Assembly: GCF_005937885.2 (NCBI RefSeq) | Contig: NZ_CP042176.1 | Span: 4,149,501 to 4,213,500, forward strand | Origin: Bradyrhizobium sp. KBS0727 | Lineage (GTDB): Bacteria > Pseudomonadota > Alphaproteobacteria > Rhizobiales > Xanthobacteraceae | Length of the DNA: 64,000 nt | Direction of reading: 5' to 3' | Part shown: one piece after another, positions 49,290 to 57,096 of the stretch | Position numbering within the stretch: the stretch's first letter is position 1 | How the letters are laid out: every line of letters starts with the position of its first letter | The notes under the pieces: model-generated | What the model saw: only the letters and a program-made list of their open reading frames with translations | What the model was told of the DNA's origin: nothing | Database searches by the model: none | Position numbers and translations under genes: made by a program

Positions 49290-50285
49290 CTAGTTGTTCC
49301 CGAACAGGCCGCCGAACAGCCCGCCCGGCCGCTGTTGCGGCGGGGGTGGCGGCGGCTGCTGCTGGAATTGCGGCTGCGGAGGCGCTGACGGGCGCGGCGC
49401 GGCCTGCTTCGGCGGCGCCGGACGCTTCTGTGCAACCGGCGGCGGGGGCGGCGGCTTCGGCAGATCGGGTTGCGCACTGACGATGGTCTGGTCCGGGCCT
49501 TTGCAGTCGGTCAGCCAGATATCGTAGATCGGATGCTCGACGCCATGCAGGCCCGGGCTTGCGGCATACATCCAGCCGGAGAAAATCCGCTTCACCTCGC
49601 CCTGCAGCGTGATCTCGTCGACCTCGACAAAGGCGTCGGTGTTGGCGGCTTCGGTCGACGGGCGGGTGTAGCAGGCATCGGTCTTCACGCGCAGTGCGCC
49701 GAATTGCACGGTCTCGCCGATATCCTCGTCGAAATTGATAATGCGCCCGGTGATCTTGTCGAGACCCGAGAAGCTCGCCTTCTTGTTGGTGATCTTGGTC
49801 GCCGGCGGCTCGGACACGACTTCGTCGCCCGGCTGCAAGGTCGCGGGTGCGCCGGGCACGCTCTTGGGCTGGCGCTGTCCGGGCCCCGGCAACGGATTGG
49901 CGGATGGGGGCGCATTGGCAACGGCCGGAGCGCCCGGCTGCGGCGGCGCGACCGCGATACCCGGCGCTGTATTCGGCGGAATCACCGTGGTGCCGGGCGG
50001 CGGCGCCAGCGGCTGCGATTGCACGCTTCCGGGCGCAGGAACGCCCTGCCCGGGCGGCGGCCGGTTCGGGGTCGGCAACAGGCGGCCGCGCGGCAGCTCC
50101 GGCACTTCCTCGTCGTCGTCGGGCGTTTGCTGCGGAGGCTGATTGCCGCGGGGAATGGCGCCAGGCGGGCGCGGTGCGGGATCGGAAAAAATATTGCCGA
50201 TCTGCGCCCGCGCCGGCGGCGCAAGCGAGATGGTCGAGGCGGCCACCAGGGCCGCAAAACCGGTCAGGGCAATGGTTCGAAACAT
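49290..50285 (-). CDS. DUF2155 domain-containing exported protein
   Basis: 331 residues. Signal peptide MFRTIALTGFAALVAASTISLAPPARA-Q, a long Pro/Gly-rich linker (about 35-150), a DUF2155 domain (about 165-275) with FSGLDKITGRIINFDEDIGETVQFGALRV, and FSGWMYAASPGLHGVEHPIYDIWLTDC containing the two conserved Cys-flanked segments. It ends in a Pro/Gln-rich tail. The function is unknown, but the gene is conserved next to aat and the NDUFA12 gene in Rhizobiales. Convergent with aat (26 bases between stops). Confidence 0.9.
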   Translation of the reverse strand: MFRTIALTGFAALVAASTISLAPPARAQIGNIFSDPAPRPPGAIPRGNQPPQQTPDDDEEVPELPRGRLLPTPNRPPPGQGVPAPGSVQSQPLAPPPGTTVIPPNTAPGIAVAPPQPGAPAVANAPPSANPLPGPGQRQPKSVPGAPATLQPGDEVVSEPPATKITNKKASFSGLDKITGRIINFDEDIGETVQFGALRVKTDACYTRPSTEAANTDAFVEVDEITLQGEVKRIFSGWMYAASPGLHGVEHPIYDIWLTDCKGPDQTIVSAQPDLPKPPPPPPVAQKRPAPPKQAAPRPSAPPQPQFQQQPPPPPPQQRPGGLFGGLFGNN

Positions 50286-50549
50286 TCTCGCGCGGCTTTA
50301 AAGGCGAATCGGGCTCGCGACATAGTACAAACAATATCCGCCGCTCGCGTACCCACCGGTTAACACGCCGAATACGGCGGGGAAAGGGCGGCTCCCCCGC
50401 CCTTCCCGGCCTGTCGCCCGGCCCACGCGTCGGCCTCACTAGTCAGGGTTGGCCACAAATGAAATAGTCGTGGCCGTTCGCACCGGCCCACTTGGCGCGA
50501 AAACCACCAAAATCCGGGATAACCGGACGAGCCAGAGGAAATCCCTGAA

Positions 50550-51329
50550 ATGACCGATCGAATTCGCCTGGATGGCCGGGTTGCCGTCGTCACCGGTGCG
50601 GCCGGCGTCATCGGAACCGCCACCATGCGCCTGCTAGCCGAGCGCGGCGCCCGTATCGTCGCCGTCGACCGCAAGGCGCAGGACCTCGCGGACGCCATCA
50701 ACGGCCTGCCGGCATCCGCCGAGGCGCTGGCGCTCACCGCCGACGTCACCAAAGAAGACGAGGTCGCCGAATATGTCCGCGCGACGGTCGACAAGTTCGG
50801 CACCATCGACGCCTTCTACAACAACGCCGGCATCGAGGGCGACACCAAGCCGATCCCGGAATATTCGCTGGAAAGTTTTCGCCGCGTGCTCGACGTCAAT
50901 GTGGTCGGTGTCTTCCTCGGGATGAAGCATGTGCTGCCGGTCATGCTCAAGCAGAACAAGGGCAGCATCATCAACACCGCTTCCATTGCCGGCCTGATGG
51001 GATCGCCGATGATCGCGGTCTACAGCGCCAGCAAGCACGCGGTGATCGGCCTCACCAAAAGTGCGGCGTGGGAATGCACCGGCACCGGCGTGCGGGTCAA
51101 TTGCGTCTGTCCCGGCCTGATCGACAGCCGGATGCTCTCCGCGATCCTGCAGGGCCGCAATCCCGGCAACGAGCCGCCGCCGAACGATCGGATCGTCGAC
51201 CGCATTCCGGCGCGCCGGCTCGGCCAGGCCTCGGAGGTCGCTTCCATCGTGGCGTTCCTGGCCTCCGACGAGGCCAGCTACGTCTCCGGCTCGGCCTACA
51301 CCGTGGATGGCGGAAGGACCGCCGCATGA
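50550..51329 (+). CDS. Short-chain dehydrogenase/reductase (SDR)
   Basis: 259 residues, classical SDR: cofactor motif VVTGAAGVIGTATMRLL, NNAGIEG, catalytic Ser in INTASIAGLMGSP, YSASKHAVIGLTKSAA (Tyr-x3-Lys) and PGLIDSRM. The end VSGSAYTVDGGRTAA is typical of the FabG/glucose-dehydrogenase-like branch. NAD(P)-dependent oxidation or reduction of an alcohol/ketone; the substrate is unknown. The esterase gene follows after a 123-bp repeat, so the two may act in one degradative step. Confidence 0.93.
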   Translation: MTDRIRLDGRVAVVTGAAGVIGTATMRLLAERGARIVAVDRKAQDLADAINGLPASAEALALTADVTKEDEVAEYVRATVDKFGTIDAFYNNAGIEGDTKPIPEYSLESFRRVLDVNVVGVFLGMKHVLPVMLKQNKGSIINTASIAGLMGSPMIAVYSASKHAVIGLTKSAAWECTGTGVRVNCVCPGLIDSRMLSAILQGRNPGNEPPPNDRIVDRIPARRLGQASEVASIVAFLASDEASYVSGSAYTVDGGRTAA

Positions 51330-51333
51330 TGTT

Positions 51334-51456
51334 GTCATTCCGGGGCGACGCAAAGCGTCGAACTATGATGTGCAATTGCACATCTGAGAATCTCGAACTT
51401 CCCCGATGCGCAATTGCGCATCTGCGGTCTGGTCCTTCGGACCATCCCGGAATGAC
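51334..51456. repeat. 123-bp dispersed multi-hairpin repeat, copy 2
   Basis: Same length as copy 1 (1234-1356) and inverted. The outer stem is GTCATTCCGGG/CCCGGAATGAC. Inner arms are CGACGC/GCGTCG, GATGTGCA/TGCACATC, GATGCGCA/TGCGCATC and GGTCC/GGACC. The first and third arms differ from copy 1 by paired changes. It fills most of the gap between the SDR gene and the esterase gene, ending 22 bases before the esterase ATG. Confidence 0.9.
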
Positions 51457-51478
51457 AGTTCCAAATGAGAGGTCTTTG

Positions 51479-52426
51479 ATGCCCGTCGTTCTCGATTCCG
51501 ATGCCGCCGCCGTCTACAAAGCATTCCAGGAAGCCGGCCGCCCGCCTTACGAAACCGTGGGCCATGTCACGGCGCGCGAGCTCTATCTGGCAGGCCGCGT
51601 CGTCTCCAATCCCGAGCCGCCCGAACTGGAGTCGGCCAAGCCGCTGTCGATCCCGGCCCCGCAAGGCGCGATGCCGGCGCGCATCTATACGCCGAAGCAA
51701 TTGCGCAAGACGAACGGCCTCGCGCCCTGCCTGGTGTTCTTCCACGGCGGCGGTTGGGTGATCGGCGATCTCGACTCGCATGACGTGGTCTGCCGCAAGC
51801 TCGCGCATGAAGGCGAGCTGATCGTCATCTCGGTCGACTACCGTCTCGCGCCCGAGCACAAATTCCCCGCCGCCGCCGATGACGCCATCGCGGCAACCAG
51901 ATGGGTCGCCGCCAACGCGAAAACGCTCGGCGTCGACGCCGCGCAGATTTTGGTCGGCGGCGACAGCGCCGGCGGCAATCTCGCAGCGGTCGTGGCGCTG
52001 GCCGCGCGCGACGGCGACGGCCCGAAACTTGCGGGGCAGGTGCTGATCTATCCCGCTACCGATTTTGCGATGACGCATCCCTCGCACCGCGAGCCCGAGA
52101 CCAACGTTCTCTTGACCCATTCCGTCGTCAAATGGTTCTGCAATCAATATCTCAACGGCGCCGCCGATATCGACAACTGGAAGGCCTCGCCCGCCCGCGC
52201 GAAGACGCTCGCCGGATTGCCGCCGTCCTATGTCATGACCGCGGGCGCCGATCCGCTGCGCGACGAAGGCGACGAATATGCCGCCCGGCTGAAGCAAGCC
52301 GGCGTGGGCATGACCTACCGGCATTTTCCCGGCCAGTTCCACGGCTTCTTCACCATGGGCAAGCTGCTGCCGCAGGCCAACGTCGCCCTCAGCGAAATCG
52401 CCGGCTGGCTCAAGACGCTGAAATAG
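51479..52426 (+). CDS. Alpha/beta hydrolase (HSL-type esterase/lipase)
   Basis: 315 residues from ATG 51479 (AGAGG upstream). Hormone-sensitive-lipase motifs: oxyanion hole FFHGGGWVIGDL, nucleophile GGDSAGGNLAA, catalytic Asp in TAGADPLRDEGDEYA and His in FPGQFHGFFTMG. No signal peptide, so cytoplasmic. It probably cleaves short-chain esters. It follows the SDR gene on the same strand with the 123-bp repeat in its leader. Confidence 0.93.
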   Translation: MPVVLDSDAAAVYKAFQEAGRPPYETVGHVTARELYLAGRVVSNPEPPELESAKPLSIPAPQGAMPARIYTPKQLRKTNGLAPCLVFFHGGGWVIGDLDSHDVVCRKLAHEGELIVISVDYRLAPEHKFPAAADDAIAATRWVAANAKTLGVDAAQILVGGDSAGGNLAAVVALAARDGDGPKLAGQVLIYPATDFAMTHPSHREPETNVLLTHSVVKWFCNQYLNGAADIDNWKASPARAKTLAGLPPSYVMTAGADPLRDEGDEYAARLKQAGVGMTYRHFPGQFHGFFTMGKLLPQANVALSEIAGWLKTLK

Positions 52427-52463
52427 CGGTAAGTTCGCCTGCGCTCGATCGAAGGGAATAATT

Positions 52464-53702
52464 TTGGAAGCCTCCACCTCTATCGAGGTCGCCAAGCACA
52501 CGTTGCTGTCGTGCGGGCTGATCCTTGCGATCGGTACCGTCGCGGGCTTCCTCGCGCAAAAGATTAGGATCCCCGACGTCGCGGTGTTCCTGGTCACGGG
52601 GATTGCGATCGGTCCACAGGCGCTGGGGTTCGTCGACATCAGGGCGGATTCGGCGTTGAACCAGATCATCCTGCTGTTCGGCGCGAGCTACATCCTGTTC
52701 GACGGCGGCGCGTCGCTGCGGCTCGAGGTGCTGAAACGGGTCTGGATCACCATCGTCGTTATCGCCACCATCGGCTTGCTGATCACGACCGCGATCACCG
52801 GCGTTGCCGCGCATTACATCCTCGGTATCCCCCTGATCACGGCGCTGCTGCTGGCATCAACGCTGGCCTCGACCGATCCGGCGACGCTGGTGCCGATCTT
52901 TCGCCAGGTCCGGATCAGGGATCGCGTCGCCCAGACCGTGATGAGCGAGTCCGCATTCAACGACGCCATGGGCGCGATCGTCACCTTCGGCGTGCTGGCG
53001 GTGGCGACCGGAAGCGGCGAGTTCTCCTTGGCCGGCTCCCTGTTCAACCTTGCCAAGGAATCCGCCATCGGCATCGTCGCCGGTATCATGCTCGGCTATC
53101 TCGCTGCGCTCCTCATCGCGCATGAGAAACTCGATTTCCTCGCCGAATACGCGCCGGTCGTGACGCTGATCGCGGTGATCGGCGCCTACTTCGCCGCCGA
53201 CGGCCTGCATGCTTCCGGCTTCATGGCGGTGTTCGTGTTCGGCATCGTGCTCGGCAACAAGGAAACGTTCGGCTTCCGGATGGAAGCCGATGAGACCCAA
53301 CGGCTCGAGGAATTCGTGCTGACGACCGCGTTCATCATGCGCCTGTTCATCTTCATCCTGCTCGGCGCGCAGGTCGATTTCGCGCTGATGCAACAATACT
53401 GGCTCGACGGCGCAGCCGTCGTCGCGGTGCTGATGCTGGTGGCGCGACCGGCGACGGTCTTCCTGTGCGCAGGTCCCGACCGCCGCGCGCGCTGGAGCTT
53501 TGCCGAACTGCTGTTCATGTGCTGGACCCGCGAGACCGGCGTCATCCCCGCCGCACTCGCGGGCCTCCTGCTCGGCATGAAAGCACCGGGCGCGCAGATG
53601 ATCGCGTCCGTCACCTTCATCGCGATCCTGATGACGATCCTGATCCAGGCGCCGACCACCGAATGGCTCGGCCGCCGGCTGGGGCTGATGGAAAAGCCTT
53701 AG
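52464..53702 (+). CDS. Cation:proton antiporter (CPA1/NhaP-like)
   Basis: 412 residues from a TTG at 52464, preceded by GAAGGGA. About 12 membrane helices; landmarks are GTVAGFLAQKIRIPDVAVFLVTGIAIGP, ILLFGASYILFDGGASLRL and the ion-binding stretch LLASTLASTDPATLVPIF followed by MSESAFNDAMGAIV (Ser/Asp pair in the transport site). It exchanges Na+ or K+ for H+. It lies downstream of the esterase gene (37 bases) and overlaps the convergent regulator by four bases at its stop. Confidence 0.9.
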   Translation: MEASTSIEVAKHTLLSCGLILAIGTVAGFLAQKIRIPDVAVFLVTGIAIGPQALGFVDIRADSALNQIILLFGASYILFDGGASLRLEVLKRVWITIVVIATIGLLITTAITGVAAHYILGIPLITALLLASTLASTDPATLVPIFRQVRIRDRVAQTVMSESAFNDAMGAIVTFGVLAVATGSGEFSLAGSLFNLAKESAIGIVAGIMLGYLAALLIAHEKLDFLAEYAPVVTLIAVIGAYFAADGLHASGFMAVFVFGIVLGNKETFGFRMEADETQRLEEFVLTTAFIMRLFIFILLGAQVDFALMQQYWLDGAAVVAVLMLVARPATVFLCAGPDRRARWSFAELLFMCWTRETGVIPAALAGLLLGMKAPGAQMIASVTFIAILMTILIQAPTTEWLGRRLGLMEKP

Positions 53703-54649
53703 CCCGCCCGCGCCGCGCGCCGCAGCGATTGCGGGGGCTGGCCGAAGGCGCGGATGAAGGCGCGGCGCATCCGCTCCGGATCGCGAAAGCCGGTGGTTTC
53801 GGCGACGCGTTCGATCGCCTCGCTGGAAGACTGCACGCGCTGCCGCGCCACCTCGATCCGCAACCGCTCGACCGCCTTCGACGGCGTGGTGCCGGTCTCC
53901 GCGATGAAGGCGCGGGTGAAATGCCGTGAGCTCATGCCAGCCTGCTCGGCCAGATCCTCGACCGTGAGCGGCGCATCGAGATGCTCGCGCGCCCAGGCCA
54001 ATAGCGGCCCGAACCGGCCGTTCGGCGCCTTCAATTCCAAGAGCGAGGAGAATTGCGACTGGCCGCCGCTGCGTCGGTGATAGAGCACGAGTTGCTTCGC
54101 GGTCTGCTGCGCGATCTCGTCGCCGAAATCTTCCGCCACCATCGCCAGCGAAAGATCGATGCCGGCGGTGATTCCGGCCGACGTCCATATATTGCCGTCG
54201 CGGGTGAAAATCCGGTCGGGCTCCAGCTTCACCTGCGGATAGGTTTTGAGAAATTGCCGCGTCCGTTGCCAATGCGTGGTGGCGCGGCGGCCGTCGAGCA
54301 GCCCGGCCTCGGCCAGCACAATGGCGCCGGAGCAGACGCTGGCGATGCGGACGCCGCGTTTGGCGAGCCCGCGCACGAAGCCAAGCGTCCGCGCGCATCG
54401 CGCCGCCGCCTCGACGCCCTCGCCGCCCGCGATGACCAGGGTGGTGATCGCGCCGGAAGGCCGCAGGCTTCGCGCCAGCATCTCGACGCCGGACGTGCTG
54501 CGCACCGGTCCCGGCGTCGCCGCCACCACCTTGATTGACGGCCGGCCGGTGGCATAGCGCGCCGCGATCTCGAACACCGAAATCGGCCCCGCCGCGTCGA
54601 GCAACTGGAAATCCGGAAAGACGAGGATGCCGATCATGCTGCAGGCCAT
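53699..54649 (-). CDS. GlxA-type transcriptional regulator (DJ-1/PfpI-like domain plus AraC HTH)
   Basis: 316 residues from ATG 54649 (ATG 54637 is an alternative). Residues about 5-175 are a class I glutamine-amidotransferase/DJ-1-like domain (IGILVFPDFQLLDAAGPISVFE, SVCSGAIVLAEAGLLDGRRATTHW). Residues about 210-315 are an AraC-type double HTH (VEDLAEQAGMSSRHFTRAFIAETGTTPSKAVERLRIEVAR, FRDPERMRRAFIRAFG). Such regulators sense small amidine or quaternary-amine metabolites. It is divergent from a free-standing DJ-1/PfpI gene, likely its target. The frame continues far upstream, but that part overlaps the divergent gene and is not coding. Confidence 0.9.
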   Translation of the reverse strand: MACSMIGILVFPDFQLLDAAGPISVFEIAARYATGRPSIKVVAATPGPVRSTSGVEMLARSLRPSGAITTLVIAGGEGVEAAARCARTLGFVRGLAKRGVRIASVCSGAIVLAEAGLLDGRRATTHWQRTRQFLKTYPQVKLEPDRIFTRDGNIWTSAGITAGIDLSLAMVAEDFGDEIAQQTAKQLVLYHRRSGGQSQFSSLLELKAPNGRFGPLLAWAREHLDAPLTVEDLAEQAGMSSRHFTRAFIAETGTTPSKAVERLRIEVARQRVQSSSEAIERVAETTGFRDPERMRRAFIRAFGQPPQSLRRAARAG

Positions 54650-54736
54650 GTCTGTAAATGAGGGAAATATGGCATTTCGGACAACAGACGACCATGACAG
54701 GATGCCGACGTCAAGCCGACAAGGGAGGGTATCCGG

Positions 54737-55423
54737 ATGTCCACGCCGCTTCAGATTGGTCTCGTGCTGTTTCCGAGGGTGACCCAACTCGACTTCACCG
54801 GACCGTTGCAGGTGTTCTCCAGCCTGCCCGGCGCCAACGTCCATCTGATCTGGAAGCGGATCGAGCCGGTCGCAACCGATTCCGTATTGGCGCTGACGCC
54901 AACCATCACCTTCGCGGATTGCCCGCAACTCGACGTGATCTGCGTGCCCGGCGGGGTCGGCACCGACGACATGGTCAATGACGAGGAGATGCTGGCCTTC
55001 CTGCGCCAGCAGGCCGCGGGTGCAAAATACATCACCTCGGTCTGCACGGGATCGCTGGTGCTGGGCGCCGCCGGCCTGCTGAAAGGCTATCGCGCGGCCA
55101 CACACTGGACCGCGATGGATTTTCTGTCCGCATTCGGAGCAATCCCGACCAAAAGCCGCGTCTGCATCGACCGCAACCGCGTCACCGGCGGCGGCGTCAC
55201 CGCCGGAATCGATTTTGCGCTGACATTGGTCTCGCTGCTGCATGACCGCCGTACCGCGGAAGCGATCCAGCTCCGGCTCGAATACAACCCGGCGCCGCCG
55301 TTCAATTCCGGTTCGCCCGACACCGCGCCGCCGGAAGTGCTCGCCTTCATGAAGGACAGGATTGCGCAGGCGCAAATCCGCCGCGGCGAAATGATCGACC
55401 GCGCCGCGGCCAGGCTGGCGTAA
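54737..55423 (+). CDS. DJ-1/PfpI family protein (isocyanide hydratase-like)
   Basis: 228 residues. QIGLVLFPRVTQLDFTGPLQVFSSLPG, VICVPGGVGTDDMVNDEEML and the nucleophile elbow YITSVCTGSLVLGAAGLLKGYRAATHW resemble the isonitrile hydratase InhA of pseudomonads. The Cys, the Thr and the Asp in the first strand are all present. It may hydrate isocyanides to formamides. It faces the GlxA-type regulator across 87 bases, and the regulator's own sensor domain is a relative of this enzyme. Confidence 0.9.
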   Translation: MSTPLQIGLVLFPRVTQLDFTGPLQVFSSLPGANVHLIWKRIEPVATDSVLALTPTITFADCPQLDVICVPGGVGTDDMVNDEEMLAFLRQQAAGAKYITSVCTGSLVLGAAGLLKGYRAATHWTAMDFLSAFGAIPTKSRVCIDRNRVTGGGVTAGIDFALTLVSLLHDRRTAEAIQLRLEYNPAPPFNSGSPDTAPPEVLAFMKDRIAQAQIRRGEMIDRAAARLA

Positions 55424-55442
55424 CGCAGCCGCGCGCGCAAAG

Positions 55443-55476
55443 AAAAAGGCCGCCTGGTTTCCCAGACGGCCTTTCC
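55443..55476 (+). terminator. Terminator after the DJ-1/PfpI gene
   Basis: AAAGGCCGCCTGG and CCAGACGGCCTTT form a stem with one G-A mismatch and a TTTC loop, 20 bases after the stop; preceded by an A-run and followed by CCTGT. Confidence 0.75.
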
Positions 55477-55779
55477 TGTCCTACGGCAGCCACACATTAG
55501 CGGGCGATTTCAGAACCTCTGCACCGGGGGCCTATCTCCCGGCCGTGTCCTACTCGGTGGCCGCTGCAAGTCGGGGCAGTCGCGAACTGGAGCCCGACAC
55601 CGACGCGATGGTCTCCCATCTCCGTAAGATGTCCCATTGAGCCGCGGCGACGCGCAAAGCACAAGACGACGGCGATAGATGTCCCCGCTGATCCCGCTGT
55701 TCACAGGGGTCGGAGATCGTTGGCGTACGCCCACGCCGCCGACGTCACGGATGATGCAGCCGTAACAATGATGACGGGC
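55477..55779. other. Gap of about 300 bases without a recognisable gene
   Basis: Small frames exist on both strands, but none has a ribosome site plus family character. No tRNA, tmRNA, SRP or RNase P signature is seen. It separates the DJ-1 gene from the convergent NDUFA12 gene. Confidence 0.4.
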
Positions 55780-56190
55780 TTACTTGCCGGGCGTCCAGGC
55801 GTGATAGTCGCCGGTGGCCTTGGGACGGCGGCCGCTGGCCAGCGTCGAGCCGGACGGGCGATAGGCCTGCGGCGTGCCGGTCTGGTTCGCCAGATGCGGC
55901 TTTTCCCATTCGCGCGGCGTGTAGCTCTCTTCGGTCGGCGCGACGTCGACGGTGTGATGTATCCAACCGTGCCACTCCGGCGGGATCTTGGTTGCCTCGG
56001 CATAGCCGTTATAGACCACCCAGCGCCGCTCGAAGCCGAGCGTCGGATCGATCTTGCGGCCCTTGGTGCGATAGTAGGTGTTGCCCTGCTCGTCCTGGCC
56101 GACCAGTTCGCCGAACCGCCACGTCCACAATTGCGTGCCAAAGGTCTGGCCGCTCCACCATGTGAAAAATTTGAGCAGAAACAGCTTCAT
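55780..56190 (-). CDS. NDUFA12-family complex I accessory subunit
   Basis: 136 residues from ATG 56190. KFFTWWSGQTFGTQLWTWRFGELVGQDEQGN, then RRWVVYNGYAEATKIPPEWHGWIHHTVDVAP, ending YHAWTPGK, the hallmark of NDUFA12/B17.2 proteins. In alphaproteobacteria this is an accessory subunit of respiratory NADH:ubiquinone oxidoreductase on the matrix (cytoplasmic) side. Its usual neighbours aat and DUF2155 are 6-7 kb away, separated by accessory genes. A longer in-frame start at 56310 is unsupported. Confidence 0.94.
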   Translation of the reverse strand: MKLFLLKFFTWWSGQTFGTQLWTWRFGELVGQDEQGNTYYRTKGRKIDPTLGFERRWVVYNGYAEATKIPPEWHGWIHHTVDVAPTEESYTPREWEKPHLANQTGTPQAYRPSGSTLASGRRPKATGDYHAWTPGK

Positions 56191-56415
56191 GAGGACTCGG
56201 CCGGTTGGAGAGGACGAGCCGCTCTGATGCCATCGGCCGGCCGAATTGTCCAGATGGGTGCCGGTATCCCTGCCCTGTTTGGGCTGTCTGGACTCGGGTT
56301 TTGGCTGCACCGCGCGTCAGCGGCGCATTGTCGCGGAACCGGTGCAATCTGTTCATCGCGCATACAGTTCCCATCTGACACGGTGAGCATGGCGCACGAT
56401 CGGTGCGCGGGCTCG

Positions 56416-56440
56416 GGAACGCCCGCTCCCTGAACGGGTT
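56416..56440 (+). promoter_or_regulatory. Candidate EcfG promoter for the BA14K gene
   Basis: GGAAC at 56416-56420, 16 bases, GGTT at 56437-56440; one mismatch to GGAAC-N16-CGTT. It lies 28 bases before the ATG at 56469. Confidence 0.45.
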
Positions 56441-56468
56441 AGGCAATGTCCCGCAGATGGAGCCAGGA

Positions 56469-57014
56469 ATGATCAATCTGAAGGTTTTGAGTACCGCCGC
56501 AATATTGGCGCTTGTGTTGCCGGCCGTGTTGCCGAGCACGAGCTTTGCCCAGGCCGTCCACGACTACAAAGGTGGTGGTGGCGGCGGCGGTGGCGCCAAA
56601 GGCCCTGTTGGTGGTGGTGGCGGCGGCATTCGGCAAGCTGGTGGCGGCGCCATTCCGCAAGCCGGTGGCGGCGGTGGTCCGCACTTTAGCGGGGGCGGCG
56701 GCGGCGGTGGCGGCTATTACCGCGGCGGCGGTGGAGGTGGTTACTACCGCCATGGCGGTGGCGGCGGCTTCATTCCCGGCGCGGTCGCGGGTGCCGTGAT
56801 CGGCGGCGCCCTTGCCTCGGGCGGCTATTATGGTGGCCCGGCCTACGCGCCTGGCTACTACGACGACGGCTATTATGACGATGGTGCGGTGGCAGTGGCG
56901 CCAGCCCCCGGCAGTGACGATTCCGTTGGTTATTGCATGCAGCGCTATCGTTCCTACGACCCGAACTCAGGCACCTATCTCGGCAATGACGGCTACCGGC
57001 ATCCCTGCCCGTAA
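56469..57014 (+). CDS. BA14K family exported protein, Gly-rich
   Basis: 181 residues from ATG 56469 (ATG 56457 is also possible). Signal peptide KVLSTAAILALVLPAVLPSTSFA-Q, then about 75 residues of Gly runs with Tyr, His and Arg, a hydrophobic GAVAGAVIGGALA segment, and the C-terminal BA14K motif GYCMQRYRSYDPNSGTYLG with HPCP end. BA14K proteins are immunoreactive surface or periplasmic proteins of Rhizobiales with lectin-like reports. A terminator follows. Confidence 0.88.
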   Translation: MINLKVLSTAAILALVLPAVLPSTSFAQAVHDYKGGGGGGGGAKGPVGGGGGGIRQAGGGAIPQAGGGGGPHFSGGGGGGGGYYRGGGGGGYYRHGGGGGFIPGAVAGAVIGGALASGGYYGGPAYAPGYYDDGYYDDGAVAVAPAPGSDDSVGYCMQRYRSYDPNSGTYLGNDGYRHPCP

Positions 57015-57035
57015 CGGCATCGCTTCTTGAATTGA

Positions 57036-57067
57036 AAAGGCGGCGCATTCCCTGCGCCGCCTTTTTC
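57036..57067 (+). terminator. Rho-independent terminator after the BA14K gene
   Basis: AAAGGCGGCGC and GCGCCGCCTTT with an ATTCCCT loop, followed by TTCGTTTT. Confidence 0.9.
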
Positions 57068-57096
57068 GTTTTCAACCGGAATCGATCAGGCTCGCG

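Noticed and set aside
54650..55375. Upstream extension of the GlxA-type regulator
   Set aside because: It lies antisense to the DJ-1/PfpI gene; the regulator domain clearly starts at MIGILVFPDF.
55510..55734. 74-residue minus-strand frame in the gap after the DJ-1 gene
   Set aside because: Arg/Pro-rich composition, no ribosome site and no family pattern; a plus-strand frame in the same gap was equally unconvincing.
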